Assembly: GCA_016191115.1 (NCBI GenBank)
Contig: JACPPG010000052.1
Span: forward strand, 62,001-126,000
Length of the DNA stretch: 64,000 nt
Direction of reading: 5' to 3'
From: Planctomycetia bacterium
Lineage (GTDB): Bacteria; Planctomycetota; Planctomycetia; Pirellulales; JACPPG01
The position numbers and the translations under genes are program-made. The notes under the pieces were generated by a model that was not told where the DNA came from, did no database searches, and saw only the letters and a program-made list of their open reading frames with translations. How positions within the stretch are numbered: the stretch's first letter is position 1; each line of letters begins with the position of its first letter. This document shows positions 13,436 to 23,026 of the stretch, one piece after another.

Positions 13436-15982
13436 TCACGGCTTCTTCGCGACCGTCACCGGCGGCGACACGCACAGGAACCGCTTATGCCGCCGGGCCG
13501 GTAGCAGCATCACCTGCGCCGGATACGGGTCCTCGTCCGGCAGCGACTGTACGGCGTGCCACGTGGCGTCGGCCCCCAGTCCGGCGTATACGACGACCGA
13601 GTATCGAGGGTTCGCGGGGTTCGAGCCGGCCGCGATCACGGCGCTACCGGCGTGGGCGTACGTCTCATCGCGGACGACGAACGACGCCGTGCCGAAGCGC
13701 ACCGGCAGTGCATCGGCAAACCGCGCCGTGACCGAATTCGTGGCCGGCCGCCCCACCAGGAGCAGATGGTGCCCCGCGAGGTCGTCTTCCTCGACCTCTT
13801 GATCGCTCTTGGCGGGGATCGAAACGTTGCTCCAGCGGCGGGCAATCTTCCGCGACAGAAGCTCGGCCGCTTCGCGCTGGGCCGCCCGATCGGCGAGCGT
13901 TCCGTACACGATTAGCGCCTTTTGCGGTTCTTCCTCGAACGAATCGATCGACCAGAAGCCGGGCCCGGCCGATTCGGCGGCGTCGCTCGTGAGCAGGCCG
14001 ACCTTGGTGAACGCTGCGAGTGGCTTGCCGGCCGCCTTCTCGGCGGCGGCGCGGAACTGGCCACTGTCGACCTCCTGGCCGGCGTGAGCCTGGCCGAACT
14101 CGTCCATCATCCGCTCGAAAGCGTCGGCCCCCATTTCCTCGCGCAGGGCCGCCAGCAGCATCACGCCGTGGCCGGCCGCGATGTGATACCAGTCGTCCGA
14201 GTGCCAGTCGAAGCGCGTTTCCGCCAGCGGCACGTCATGCCCCAGTCGCCGGGCCGCCGTGAGCCACTGCGAGCGAAAGGCGAACAGCGCCACGTCCAGG
14301 CGGTCTAGGGCCTTGCGATCGAGCGTGCCGTCCTTTGCTTCTTGCTTCTGCGCTTTGTCGAGCGCGACGATGCGCTCGTAGTTCGCGCTAGCGGCGGCCA
14401 ACCATGTGTCGGCCGCGGTTTTCGGCAGAAGCGTTCCGCGCCACGCCGCGGCGAGCGCCACCGGCTTGGCAAAGCGGTCTTCTTTCTCCTCCGGGAACGG
14501 GTCAAGATCGGCCACGACCGGCGGATCGCCCGATGGCGGTCCCACGGCGTCGACCGCCAGGAGAGTCCAATCGTTGGCCACGAGCGGCCGCACACCCGGG
14601 CAATGTTCCTCATCTTCCTCGCTCGGGTTCCACGTGGCGCCAAGCGGCGGGCCGAAGAGGGCCCAGCTCTTCAATTCCTTGGCCAGTGCTGTGGTGGTGA
14701 ACTTGGCGTCGCACGACGGGAAGGCCGCCAACGGGGCGGTCGTGAACGACTCGAAGCCGAAGTCGGCCGCCAGCTTGCCGCGATGCGCTTCGAACAGCCG
14801 CAGCCAGGCGCGGTCCCGGTCCGACGGACGGAAAACCAGGTTGCCCGGCCGCCCCGACAAGCTCGGCAGCGTCTCCTTGCGGACTTCCAGGTCCTTCGCG
14901 TTGTTGCAGCCCCAGTAGAAGCCGGCGGTGTCGCCCGGCCACTCGTTGCGGCTGCTGCGCCACAGCCTGGCTTTGTGGGTGCCCAGCTCGAACATGGCGA
15001 CTTCGCCGGTCTTCGTGTCGGCCAGCATCCACTCGTTCGAGTACAGGCCGTTGTTGGCCTCGCGAAGGATCTCCACGGCCTTGTCGATCGTGTCGCCGTA
15101 CTGCACAGCGCGGCGGATGCGGGACGCGAGGGCCAGTCCCGTCACGTCGAAGGCGGTCTGGCGGATGGTGGTCTCAAGGACCAACAGGCCCGCGTCGTTC
15201 ATGTAGTAGTCCAGCCCGCTCATGATGCCGCCGGGATAGCCCTGCATGACGACGCGGTGCCCGGCCGTGGGCTTCAGGTCGATCCACACGTTGTAGTAGT
15301 GCGTGCCTGGCAGGCCGGCCATGGTGATGTGGCCAAACACGATCTGCCCGTCGGCCGTGGCCGGCGCCGTGGCGGCAAACGCGCTGCAATGATCCTCGGG
15401 CGCTCTCGGCCGTTCGGTGTTCACCGGCTCGCTGAATTTCTGGGCGTCGAGCCCCGTGGCCGCGGCGTGCAGGCCCGGCGCCAGGAAATCCATCTCGATC
15501 TCCGAGTTGAGCGTGACGATGTCCACCAGGTCCACGGGGCGGTCGTCGTACCGCGCCTTGGCCGCGGCCGCGCCGTCGGCGATGCCCTTCATCTCCTCGA
15601 GGTATTCCGGGTCGTAGCGGCGCAGGAACAGGGCATTGGCGAGAATCCGCGCGTCGCGCCAGCCGATCTTGGGCGATTTGGGGCTGCGGCGCGTGGCCAG
15701 CGTGGTGATGTAGTCGACGATCTCGGCGGCCATCAGCCGGCCGTGCTGATAGCCGCGCTCGTACGGCGCGCCTTCGACGTGCAGCACGGTCCAGCCCGCC
15801 TGCGGATAGCGATAGGCCGGGCCGTAGCGGACGACCGAGGCGGGGTCGGGCTCGCGGCTCGCGGTCGCCGGCGTCGGACGCCGCTGAAGTAAAAGTAGCT
15901 CACCAGGCTCCACGGCCGGTGCGCGGCCCGCCAATGCGCAGGCCAGCGCCAACGACAGAAGACACAGCCGAACGATCGACAT
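13436..15982 (-). CDS. C45-type autoproteolytic hydrolase with M1-like C-terminal region
   Basis: Exported 848-residue protein with a signal peptide ('LCLLSLALACALAGRAPAVE'). The ATG at 15982 has AGGAG-rich sequence upstream; a GTG at 16009 is the alternative. Residues ~50-450 fit the C45 acyl-coenzyme A:6-APA acyltransferase-like Ntn-hydrolases. 'HCSAFAATAP' places the presumed autocatalytic Cys at 199, followed by 'ADGQIVFGHITM'. These enzymes cleave themselves so that Cys becomes the N-terminal nucleophile for amide hydrolysis or transfer. The C-terminal part has a segment like the M1 aminopeptidase tail ('LLAALREEMGADAFERMMDE', then 'HAGQEVD') but no HExxH, plus a terminal alpha/beta domain. 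SppA lies 64 bp upstream on the same strand, so co-transcription is likely. The substrate is unknown. Confidence 0.8.
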   Translation of the reverse strand: MSIVRLCLLSLALACALAGRAPAVEPGELLLLQRRPTPATASREPDPASVVRYGPAYRYPQAGWTVLHVEGAPYERGYQHGRLMAAEIVDYITTLATRRSPKSPKIGWRDARILANALFLRRYDPEYLEEMKGIADGAAAAKARYDDRPVDLVDIVTLNSEIEMDFLAPGLHAAATGLDAQKFSEPVNTERPRAPEDHCSAFAATAPATADGQIVFGHITMAGLPGTHYYNVWIDLKPTAGHRVVMQGYPGGIMSGLDYYMNDAGLLVLETTIRQTAFDVTGLALASRIRRAVQYGDTIDKAVEILREANNGLYSNEWMLADTKTGEVAMFELGTHKARLWRSSRNEWPGDTAGFYWGCNNAKDLEVRKETLPSLSGRPGNLVFRPSDRDRAWLRLFEAHRGKLAADFGFESFTTAPLAAFPSCDAKFTTTALAKELKSWALFGPPLGATWNPSEEDEEHCPGVRPLVANDWTLLAVDAVGPPSGDPPVVADLDPFPEEKEDRFAKPVALAAAWRGTLLPKTAADTWLAAASANYERIVALDKAQKQEAKDGTLDRKALDRLDVALFAFRSQWLTAARRLGHDVPLAETRFDWHSDDWYHIAAGHGVMLLAALREEMGADAFERMMDEFGQAHAGQEVDSGQFRAAAEKAAGKPLAAFTKVGLLTSDAAESAGPGFWSIDSFEEEPQKALIVYGTLADRAAQREAAELLSRKIARRWSNVSIPAKSDQEVEEDDLAGHHLLLVGRPATNSVTARFADALPVRFGTASFVVRDETYAHAGSAVIAAGSNPANPRYSVVVYAGLGADATWHAVQSLPDEDPYPAQVMLLPARRHKRFLCVSPPVTVAKKP

Positions 15983-16046
15983 GGGCTCCTCGCTCCTAAG
16001 GGGCGTCACGGGCTCAATTTGTACGCGTTTGCAGTGACACGGCGCG

Positions 16047-17906
16047 TCACGGCCCCACCACGATCTCCGGCATCATCAAGACGGCGCCTTCGCGGCGGAT
16101 CATCTCCAGCCGACCGAGCGCCGTGGCGATCGCCCGGACACGCGGCCCGTCGAGCTGTTCGAGGTACGGCAGCGCCGCTTCCAACAGGCCGTTCCCGCCG
16201 CGTGCTTTGAGTCCCTCGAGTGAGACGCCCTTGGCATCGTCCTCATCGCCGCCGGTGAGGCCGCCGAGCAACGTCTCGAAAAAGCTCTTGGGCTCGGGCA
16301 CGGCACGAATCTCATACTTGTCAATCTTAGCCTGCTCGGCCACGTAGTGGATCGCGTCGGTCAAGGTGCCGATCCGATCGACCAGCCCCAGCTCAAGCGC
16401 CTGCTGGCCGGTATAGACGCGTCCTCCGGCCAGTTGATCGATTTCCTTTTTAAGCCGGGAGCCCCGGATTTCTGTCACGTGGTCCTTGAACACCCCGTAG
16501 ATCTCGTCCATCCACGCTTGCATCCGGGCACGCTCCGCGTCGGTGAACGGGCGGGCGGTGCTGAGGATGGCGGCGTTGGCGCCGCGCGCGTAGGCCTTCC
16601 ACTGGATGCCGATCTTGCTCCACAGGCCGCTCGTGGCCAGCTTTCCGCCCACCACGCCGATCGAGCCGGTGATCGTGCTGCGGTCGGCAAAGATGAGATC
16701 CGAGCCGCAGGCCACGTAGTAGCCGCCGCTGCCGGCCACGTTGCCCATCGAGACCACGAACGGCTTCTTGGCTTTCACCCGTTTGGTGGCCGCGAGGATG
16801 ATGTCGCTGGCCGTGGCCGATCCGCCGGGCGAATCGACGCGCAACACGACGGCCTTGATCGAATTGTCCTCGGCCGCTTCATCCAGCGCCCTACGGATCG
16901 CCGTGCTCGATGCCGATTCGCTACCGAAGCCGAGGGGGTTCGCTTGCTCGCTCCCCAGCACGATGGCCCCGTCGACGTACACAATCGCCACCGAGTCTTT
17001 GTGGGCCTTCTTCTTGCGGCCGCCGAGCAATTCGGCATAGAAGCTCATGATGCCCATCGGCGAGCTCAGGTCGAGTTGCCCGCTCGTCTTGGCGGCGTAC
17101 TTGTGATCGAACTTTGCGTTGTCGCCGTACTTTTGCTTGAGCGCCGCTTCCAGCTCCTCGCGCTGCGCCACGCGATCGATGATGCCCAGCTCCTTAGCCC
17201 GCGCGGCGGTGTACGGTCCGCCGTCGATCCACTGGCGGACCTTGGATTCCTCTAAGCCGCGGCCCGCGGCGATCAGTTGCACGACCGTCTGGTACATGCT
17301 GTCCAGGAGCCAGTTCTGCATCTCCTCCGCGTGCGGACTAGGGCCTTCGCGCATGAACATTTCGGCTGCGCTCTTGTAGTCGCCGCAGGTGAGAAAGTCC
17401 GGTGCGACGCCGATCTTGTTCAGCAGGCCGCGGACGTAGGGCGACTCGGCATAGAACCCGGTCAGCCACAGGTCGCCGGTGGGCACGACGGTGACCTCGG
17501 TTGCGCCGGCGGCAAGAGCGTAATCGAGCATCGATAGCCCGTCGGCGAACAGATACACGTCTTTCTTGGCGGCCCGCAGCGCGGCCATGCTCTGGCGGAC
17601 TTCCTCGATCTGGGCGGAGTTTATGGTGGCGCCATCAAGCGTGAGGACGACCGCCTTGACCGCCTCGTCGTCGCGGGCCTTGGCCATCCGCTCGACCAGC
17701 TCAGAGAGCGGCAGCGAATGCGTCGCGCCGCCGAAAAGGGAGAAGCCAACCTGGGTCGGCTTTTCGACGATCGGCCCCCGCAGCCGGAACACGGCAACCG
17801 TGGATTTGGTCTTGGCCGCGTCTTTGTTCTCCTGGGCTGCCACGCGCCCCGCGGCAATCGCCACCACGATCGCAACCAGACCAAGACAACGAATACGAGC
17901 ATGCAT
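16047..17906 (-). CDS. sppA: Signal peptide peptidase SppA (long, 67K type)
   Basis: Membrane-associated or exported serine peptidase that degrades cleaved signal peptides. At 619 residues it is almost exactly the E. coli SppA length, with two tandem S49 domains. The catalytic Lys is in 'GDYKSAAEMF' (Lys178) of the N-terminal half. The Ser nucleophile is in 'GNVAGSGGYYVACG' (Ser393) of the C-terminal half, matching the two-domain Ser/Lys dyad. An N-terminal signal sequence is present. The ATG at 17906 has GGGGAGG upstream; the frame is open to 17945 without a better start. The neighbouring C45 hydrolase may share its transcript. Confidence 0.92.
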   Translation of the reverse strand: MHARIRCLGLVAIVVAIAAGRVAAQENKDAAKTKSTVAVFRLRGPIVEKPTQVGFSLFGGATHSLPLSELVERMAKARDDEAVKAVVLTLDGATINSAQIEEVRQSMAALRAAKKDVYLFADGLSMLDYALAAGATEVTVVPTGDLWLTGFYAESPYVRGLLNKIGVAPDFLTCGDYKSAAEMFMREGPSPHAEEMQNWLLDSMYQTVVQLIAAGRGLEESKVRQWIDGGPYTAARAKELGIIDRVAQREELEAALKQKYGDNAKFDHKYAAKTSGQLDLSSPMGIMSFYAELLGGRKKKAHKDSVAIVYVDGAIVLGSEQANPLGFGSESASSTAIRRALDEAAEDNSIKAVVLRVDSPGGSATASDIILAATKRVKAKKPFVVSMGNVAGSGGYYVACGSDLIFADRSTITGSIGVVGGKLATSGLWSKIGIQWKAYARGANAAILSTARPFTDAERARMQAWMDEIYGVFKDHVTEIRGSRLKKEIDQLAGGRVYTGQQALELGLVDRIGTLTDAIHYVAEQAKIDKYEIRAVPEPKSFFETLLGGLTGGDEDDAKGVSLEGLKARGGNGLLEAALPYLEQLDGPRVRAIATALGRLEMIRREGAVLMMPEIVVGP

Positions 17907-18038
17907 CGCGAACCTCCCCTTCCAATTCAGGTAGCTTGTTCCCAAACCCCGTCCTGAGCCTCATCCGGCGCCGCGGCGCGTTCCCAGCGGCGTCGGTCAG
18001 TCGCCTATTATACGGCCTCTTTGCCGGACAAGCGCGTC

Positions 18039-18124
18039 GGGAGGGCGAGGCTCCTGCCGAGCCGTGGGCGTGGGAACGGGGTTGCTAACCAAGCGGCTCG
18101 GCGGGAGCCTCGCCCCTCGCCCTC
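18039..18124. repeat. Palindromic repeat, GGGAGGGCGAGGCTCC family
   Basis: The left arm GGGAGGGCGAGGCTCCTG with GCCGAGCCG is mirrored by CGGCTCGGCGGGAGCC with TCGCCC at the right end. Related copies lie at 43957, 54969 (half) and 58742. It sits between two minus-strand genes and could fold as a hairpin, but has no clear U-tail. Confidence 0.75.
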
Positions 18125-18138
18125 CTGAGATGTCACAG

Positions 18139-19062
18139 CTACAGCGGCTCGTTGTAGGGAATCGCATCGGATTCCGTCGGGCGACGGCGCTTGACCATCG
18201 TGACTTCGTTGCCGCGCTCGTTAAAGGCTAGCTCGTCCACGAAGGTCCGCATCAGGAGCAAACCACGTCCGCTCACCTTGTCCAGATTGACGTGGCTGGT
18301 GGGGTCGGGGAGAGATGTTGGGTCGAAGCCCCGTCCCTCGTCGCGAATGACGAACACGGCCTCGTCCAACGAGACACGGGCCTCGACCTCGATCCGGCGA
18401 TCCTTGTAAGGCGGCAGCCGCGTGCGCTCATCGACCAGGGCGTAGTAGGCCGTGTCGTCCTTCTCCAAAAGCTCCGAGCCGACCTCCAGGTTGCCGTGGT
18501 AAAGCGCGTTGACGAGCGCTTCCTCGAGCGCGATTCCCACCCGCACCCGCTCGGTCTGGTCGAACAACCCGAACCGCGACACGCTGTCCTGCAAGTAGGT
18601 GATCAAGGGGGGAAAGAGCGTGCAGTCGTTCTCCAGGCGGAACGTGTAGTCGCTACGGGTAATCTTGCTCAGGAGCCGCGCTTGCACCTGCCGCGGGCGC
18701 GAGGCGTCGAGCACCGTGTGGATCGTCTCCAACAGCGTTTGCGAAAGCTGGCTCTTGGGGACATAGCTGGCCGCCCCCCGCTGCAGCGCCTGCACCGCGA
18801 TCTCTTCGTTCCCCTTGGAGGTCATGAGGATGACCGGCACGAACGGATAGTGATCGCGAATGGTGGTGACCAGTTGCAGGCCATCCATCTCGGGCATCAC
18901 GAGGTCGGTGATCACGAGCGCCGGCATCGACTGCCGCATCATCGCCAGCGCGTGCGTGCCGTTGGCGGCGAAGACGACGCTCAGGTCGGGGTCCTGCCCG
19001 ATCAGACCGCCCACGAGCCGACGATCGACGGCGGCATCATCGACGACAAGCACTGTCGACAT
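18139..19062 (-). CDS. Response regulator fused to a serine-kinase-type ATPase domain
   Basis: The 307-residue protein starts MSTVLVVDD with GGAG upstream. Residues 1-120 are a receiver domain: acidic pocket 'VVDDAAVDRR', phospho-acceptor Asp in 'VITDLVMPEMDG', and conserved 'MTSKG'. After a linker, residues ~165-300 form a GHKL ATPase of the RsbW/HATPase_c_2 type: N-box 'ALEEALVNALYHGNLE', G1 box 'RDEGRGFDP', G2 box 'GRGLLLMRTFVDE'. The fusion suggests phosphorylation-controlled anti-sigma or anti-anti-sigma kinase activity. The large hybrid kinase just upstream on the same strand is the obvious partner by position, which is an inference. Confidence 0.88.
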   Translation of the reverse strand: MSTVLVVDDAAVDRRLVGGLIGQDPDLSVVFAANGTHALAMMRQSMPALVITDLVMPEMDGLQLVTTIRDHYPFVPVILMTSKGNEEIAVQALQRGAASYVPKSQLSQTLLETIHTVLDASRPRQVQARLLSKITRSDYTFRLENDCTLFPPLITYLQDSVSRFGLFDQTERVRVGIALEEALVNALYHGNLEVGSELLEKDDTAYYALVDERTRLPPYKDRRIEVEARVSLDEAVFVIRDEGRGFDPTSLPDPTSHVNLDKVSGRGLLLMRTFVDELAFNERGNEVTMVKRRRPTESDAIPYNEPL

Positions 19063-19109
19063 GCGAAGGTCTCCTCGCGCGAGTCGTGATGCTCTCAGAA
19101 TTCCGGCGC

Positions 19110-19184
19110 GTGTGCCACGGCTTGGCACAAGCCGTGCTCCGGTGTGCGCGACGCCGCACGGCTTCTGACGAAGCCGTGGCACAC
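19110..19184. repeat. Palindromic repeat, GTGTGCCACGGCTT family
   Basis: Begins GTGTGCCACGGCTT and ends with the exact inverse AAGCCGTGGCACAC, with an imperfect inner stem. It is related in design to 26446-26513 and to the half-copy at 13401. It lies in the 152-bp gap between the response regulator and the hybrid kinase gene. Confidence 0.75.
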
Positions 19185-19214
19185 CCAATTGCCGGTTCTC
19201 AAGTATGGTGATTG

Positions 19215-22200
19215 TCAACCCTCGACGCCAGCAGGCCGTGCGAGTTGGGTGAGCAATTGCTCGACCTCGCGCGCGAACGGATCGACCTCGACCGCCGCGC
19301 CTGCGAGGCGGCCCTGGCGGCCGCGGGCTTCCAGCTCGAACGCCCGGTCGTACAGCCCGCTAACGCCAAAATAGCGCAAAGAGCCTTTGAGCGTGTGGGC
19401 GGCGCGGCGGAGGCCATCGGCGTCCCCTGCGTCAACGGCCCGCCGCAGGTCGGCGAGCAGCCGTGGCGCTTCCTCTTGAAACGCGCTCACGATGTCCTGG
19501 AGTAATTGCCGGTCCCCTCCCACGGTGTCCATCGCCACGGACCAGTCGACCCGATTTCCGTCGGCGACTGGCGCGACAGGCGGCGCACAAGGGGTTTCGG
19601 CCGCCCGCATCGCGCCGACCACCTGGGTGATCGTTTCGAACAGGTCGCGCGCGCGGACCGGCTTGGAAATGTAGCTGTCCATGCCGGCCGAGAGGCAACG
19701 TTCCCGGTCCCCTTTCATGGCGTGCGCGGTCATGGCAATGACCGGCATTCGCCGGTTGCCCGTGGCGACTTCTCGCGTGCGCAGGGCCCGCGTGGCGTCC
19801 AGCCCGTCCATTTCCGGCATTTGCACGTCCATCAGCACGAGGTCAAAGGGTTGCGTCGCCAGCGCGGCGAGCGCTTCGCGGCCGTTATTGGCGATGAACA
19901 CGCTATGCCCGCGCCGCTCGAGCAACCCCACGGCCAGTTTTTGGTTCACCATGCTGTCCTCGGCCAGCAGGATGCGCAGGCCGCCTGTGGCGTCGAGCCC
20001 CGCTTGTTCGGGAACCGCCTCGGCCGCTTGGTCGATCGTCGCGAGTCCGACCGCGGCCGCGACGGCATCGAACAATTCGGACTGCTTGACCGGTTTCATC
20101 AAGTAGGCGGAAATGCCCAGCTCCTGGCAGCGGACGATGTCGTCCGGGCGGTCACCGGAAGTGAGCATCATGATGATCGCTTCGCACAGCTCGGGATCGG
20201 CCTTGATCTGCCGCGCCAGCTCGAACCCGTCGACGTCCGGCATGTTCGCGTCCGTCAACACGAGCTTGTAGGGATGTTCTTCCTTGTAGGCCTGTCGCAG
20301 CGCGCGCATCGCCGGCGCGGCTCCGTCCACGGCTTCCGCCTGTATGCGCCAGTTGCGGAGCATCTCGATCTGGATGCGTCGATTCGTCGCGTTGTCGTCG
20401 ACCACCAGCACCCTCAGGCCTTCGAGCGCCGGGCGCGCCGCGGGGACGCCCGGCCTGGCGGCCTTGTCCTCGGCCTTCTCGAATTGGACCAGGAAGTGGA
20501 ACGTGCTTCCCTTGCCCTGTTCGCTCTCGACCCAGATTTTTCCCCCCATCAACTGCACGAGCGCCATGGAGATCGTCAGGCCCAGGCCCGTCCCGCCGAA
20601 CCGGCGCGTGGTCGAGCTGTCGGCCTGCTCGAAGGCGTTAAAGACCACGTCGCGCTTGTGCTTGGGAATACCGATCCCCGTGTCGCGCACGGCGAAGTGC
20701 AAAGCGAGCTCGTCCTCGCGTGCTTCCTCGCAGTTGACGGTCATCACCACTTCGCCGCGATCGGTGAACTTGATGGCGTTTCCGACCAGGTTGACGACCA
20801 CCTGTCGGAGGCGGTTGGGATCGCCGACGACCATCCGCGGGACGTTGCCGGTGATATCGTGCATCAGCTCGAGGCCCTTTTTATGCGCCCGCACGGCAAG
20901 CGACCTCATGGTGTCGCCGATGCTCTCGTGGAGATCGAAGGGGATCGGGTCGAGGTCGAATTTGCCCGACTCGATCTTGGAGAAGTCCAACAGGTCGTTG
21001 ATGATCGACAGGAGCGAATCGGCCGATTCGAGTGCCAGCTTCAGGTACTCGCGTTGTTCGGCGGTGAGCGGGGTATCCAGCACCAGCTCGACCATGCCGA
21101 TGATGGCGTTCATGGGGGTGCGGATTTCGTGGCTCATATTGGCCAGAAACGCGCCTTTGGCACGGTTGGCGGCCTCGGCCGCGTCCTTGGCCTCGCGGAG
21201 ATCGGCCTCGTATTTCTTGCGGCGGCTGATGTCGTGCAGGAAGGCGTGCAGGATGTGCGCGTTTTCGATCTTCACCGGCGTGATCGCCACTTCGACCGGG
21301 AATTCGCTGCCGTCGCGGCGGAGCGCGGAAATCTCGATCCGCTTGTTCAGCGCCGTGCCTTGCCCACGGGAGAGGAATTGCGCGAGACGCCGGCCGTACG
21401 CTTCGCGAAAGTGCGGGGGAAAGATCGTTTCCAGCACCGGCAGCCCGATCGCCTCCTCGCGCGACCATCCGAATACGTTCTCGGCCTGCGGGTTCCAATC
21501 GCAGATCGACCCATTTGCGTCGATGGCCACGAACGCGTCGTACGCCGTGTCCAGGATCAGCCGCGTCCGCTCGGCGTTCTCGCGCAGTTTCTCCTCAACG
21601 CGTTTGCGGGCCGAAACGTCCCAGAACATCCCCTGCACGCCGCGGATCTCGCCCGAGGCACCGTAGATCGGCGACTTGAGGACCTGGACGTAGATCAATT
21701 CGCCATCCGGCCGGCGATGCTCCTCGATGTCCTCGAGCACGCAACCGGTTTCGAGCACCTGGGCGTCGTCGCGGCGGTATTTTTCGGCCAAGGGGCGTGG
21801 AAACAGATCGAAGTCGGTCTTGCCAGCCAGCTCATCGAGCGGGCGGCCCAGCGTCTCGCAGAAGCGGCGATTGGCGAAGACGATCCGGCCCTCGAAGTCC
21901 TTGCGAAAGATGCTCAAGGGGAGGCTTTCGACGAGCGAGTGGTACAACGCCTCGCTGTCGCGCAACGCCTCCTCGGCGCGCTTTTGCTCGTTGACGTCGC
22001 GAAAAAAGCACAGCGACGCCGGCCGCCCGTCCCACGTGATCATCACCGAGTTGATCTCGATCCACAGCCGCTCGCCCTGGCTCGTCAGAACGCGGAACTC
22101 GTACTGGTGCGGAATGTCTTCGCCGCGGAGCCGCCGCACGTAACGGTCCAGCACCATCGCCCGGTCTTCCTCGGCGATAATCTCCGTGAAGGGTATCGTC

Positions 22201-22520
22201 GCCAGCCGATCCGGGGCATACCCGACCATCTGCTGCATTTTCGGGTTGAAGAACTTGATGAGCCCATCCTGGGCCACGCAGATGGCATCGTTGGCATTGT
22301 CGACCAACTGGCGATATTTCTCTTGCGAGTCGCGGAGCGCCTCTTCCACCTTCCGCCACTCACCCGAGTCGAAGGGGCCCGCCGATTCGGTCCGCCCATC
22401 GTCATCCTTGGCCGCTTGGGACGGACCGTCTTTGATCCGGCGCCACCAGGCCATGGCGATGGCGCCGGCCCCAGCCAAGACGAGGGCTGCCCACAGGTCT
22501 GGGAGAGTCGCGCCGTTCAT
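19215..22520 (-). CDS. Multi-PAS hybrid sensor histidine kinase with two receivers and HPt
   Basis: A 1101-residue phosphorelay protein. One N-terminal membrane helix ('AALVLAGAGAIAMAW') is followed by three PAS domains (about residues 65-430). Next come HisKA with 'SHEIRTPMNAIIGM' (His near 463) and HATPase with N-box 'NRLRQVVVNLVGNAIKF' and 'GTGLGL'. Then come receiver 1 ('LVLTDANMPDVDG'), receiver 2 ('LVLMDVQMPEMDGLDATRAL') and a C-terminal HPt domain with 'AHTLKGSLRYFG'. This is a BarA-like architecture, able to run His-Asp-His internally before an external regulator. The ATG at 22520 follows a GGGGG run; ATG 22547 is an alternative. The response regulator gene downstream is a plausible output. 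Confidence 0.92.
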   Translation of the reverse strand: MNGATLPDLWAALVLAGAGAIAMAWWRRIKDGPSQAAKDDDGRTESAGPFDSGEWRKVEEALRDSQEKYRQLVDNANDAICVAQDGLIKFFNPKMQQMVGYAPDRLATIPFTEIIAEEDRAMVLDRYVRRLRGEDIPHQYEFRVLTSQGERLWIEINSVMITWDGRPASLCFFRDVNEQKRAEEALRDSEALYHSLVESLPLSIFRKDFEGRIVFANRRFCETLGRPLDELAGKTDFDLFPRPLAEKYRRDDAQVLETGCVLEDIEEHRRPDGELIYVQVLKSPIYGASGEIRGVQGMFWDVSARKRVEEKLRENAERTRLILDTAYDAFVAIDANGSICDWNPQAENVFGWSREEAIGLPVLETIFPPHFREAYGRRLAQFLSRGQGTALNKRIEISALRRDGSEFPVEVAITPVKIENAHILHAFLHDISRRKKYEADLREAKDAAEAANRAKGAFLANMSHEIRTPMNAIIGMVELVLDTPLTAEQREYLKLALESADSLLSIINDLLDFSKIESGKFDLDPIPFDLHESIGDTMRSLAVRAHKKGLELMHDITGNVPRMVVGDPNRLRQVVVNLVGNAIKFTDRGEVVMTVNCEEAREDELALHFAVRDTGIGIPKHKRDVVFNAFEQADSSTTRRFGGTGLGLTISMALVQLMGGKIWVESEQGKGSTFHFLVQFEKAEDKAARPGVPAARPALEGLRVLVVDDNATNRRIQIEMLRNWRIQAEAVDGAAPAMRALRQAYKEEHPYKLVLTDANMPDVDGFELARQIKADPELCEAIIMMLTSGDRPDDIVRCQELGISAYLMKPVKQSELFDAVAAAVGLATIDQAAEAVPEQAGLDATGGLRILLAEDSMVNQKLAVGLLERRGHSVFIANNGREALAALATQPFDLVLMDVQMPEMDGLDATRALRTREVATGNRRMPVIAMTAHAMKGDRERCLSAGMDSYISKPVRARDLFETITQVVGAMRAAETPCAPPVAPVADGNRVDWSVAMDTVGGDRQLLQDIVSAFQEEAPRLLADLRRAVDAGDADGLRRAAHTLKGSLRYFGVSGLYDRAFELEARGRQGRLAGAAVEVDPFAREVEQLLTQLARPAGVEG

Positions 22521-23026
22521 GCGTCCCCCTTGGTTGTGGCTTGACATCGGCGATCCCAGCGCCGGCAACTTGTTGACAGCCAGGGGCGAAGGGAAGCTGT
22601 CGCCGACGTTGGGTGTGGCGCCGGCAGCCGCGCCTTGAGGAAGGCGCTTGCGAAGGGCGAGCTGGCGCCATGGATACGATCCAATGTCGCAGACCCATCT
22701 GCCGTGTCAACAAAAATCAACCGTTGCCGCGGTTGCAACAGGGGCCCGTTGGCACGCCCGGTTCTTGGTTCCCATGGCGCCCGCCAAGCCGATTGTAGGG
22801 GCCGTCGCCGGGGGGCGGGCACGCCAGATTACGGCGAACTCGTGCGCCGCGCTGCGCGGATACCCGCGGGGAGGGACGTTGGGGTCCGCCGGGGCCCGAT
22901 TTAGATGTGACGGCCCGTCTGTCGTTGCGATAGCGAAGTAGGCTTGCAGCGGAGCGCAATCGCCGCCCCCCCGGCGCCCTCGCTCGCCAAGTCTTTCCTT
23001 GCCGCACTACGGGTATCCAAAGCAAT
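22521..23026. other. Divergent intergenic region, no gene recognised
   Basis: About 500 bp between the minus-strand hybrid kinase and the plus-strand gene at 23027. It must hold the promoters for both directions. Only overlapping GC-rich open frames without family features are seen, and no convincing palindrome or RNA gene. Confidence 0.4.

Noticed and set aside
19506..22544. 1012-codon open frame opposite the hybrid histidine kinase
   Set aside because: It is an antisense frame of GC-rich coding DNA, His/Arg/Val-rich with no domain, while the minus strand has complete kinase, receiver and HPt motifs.
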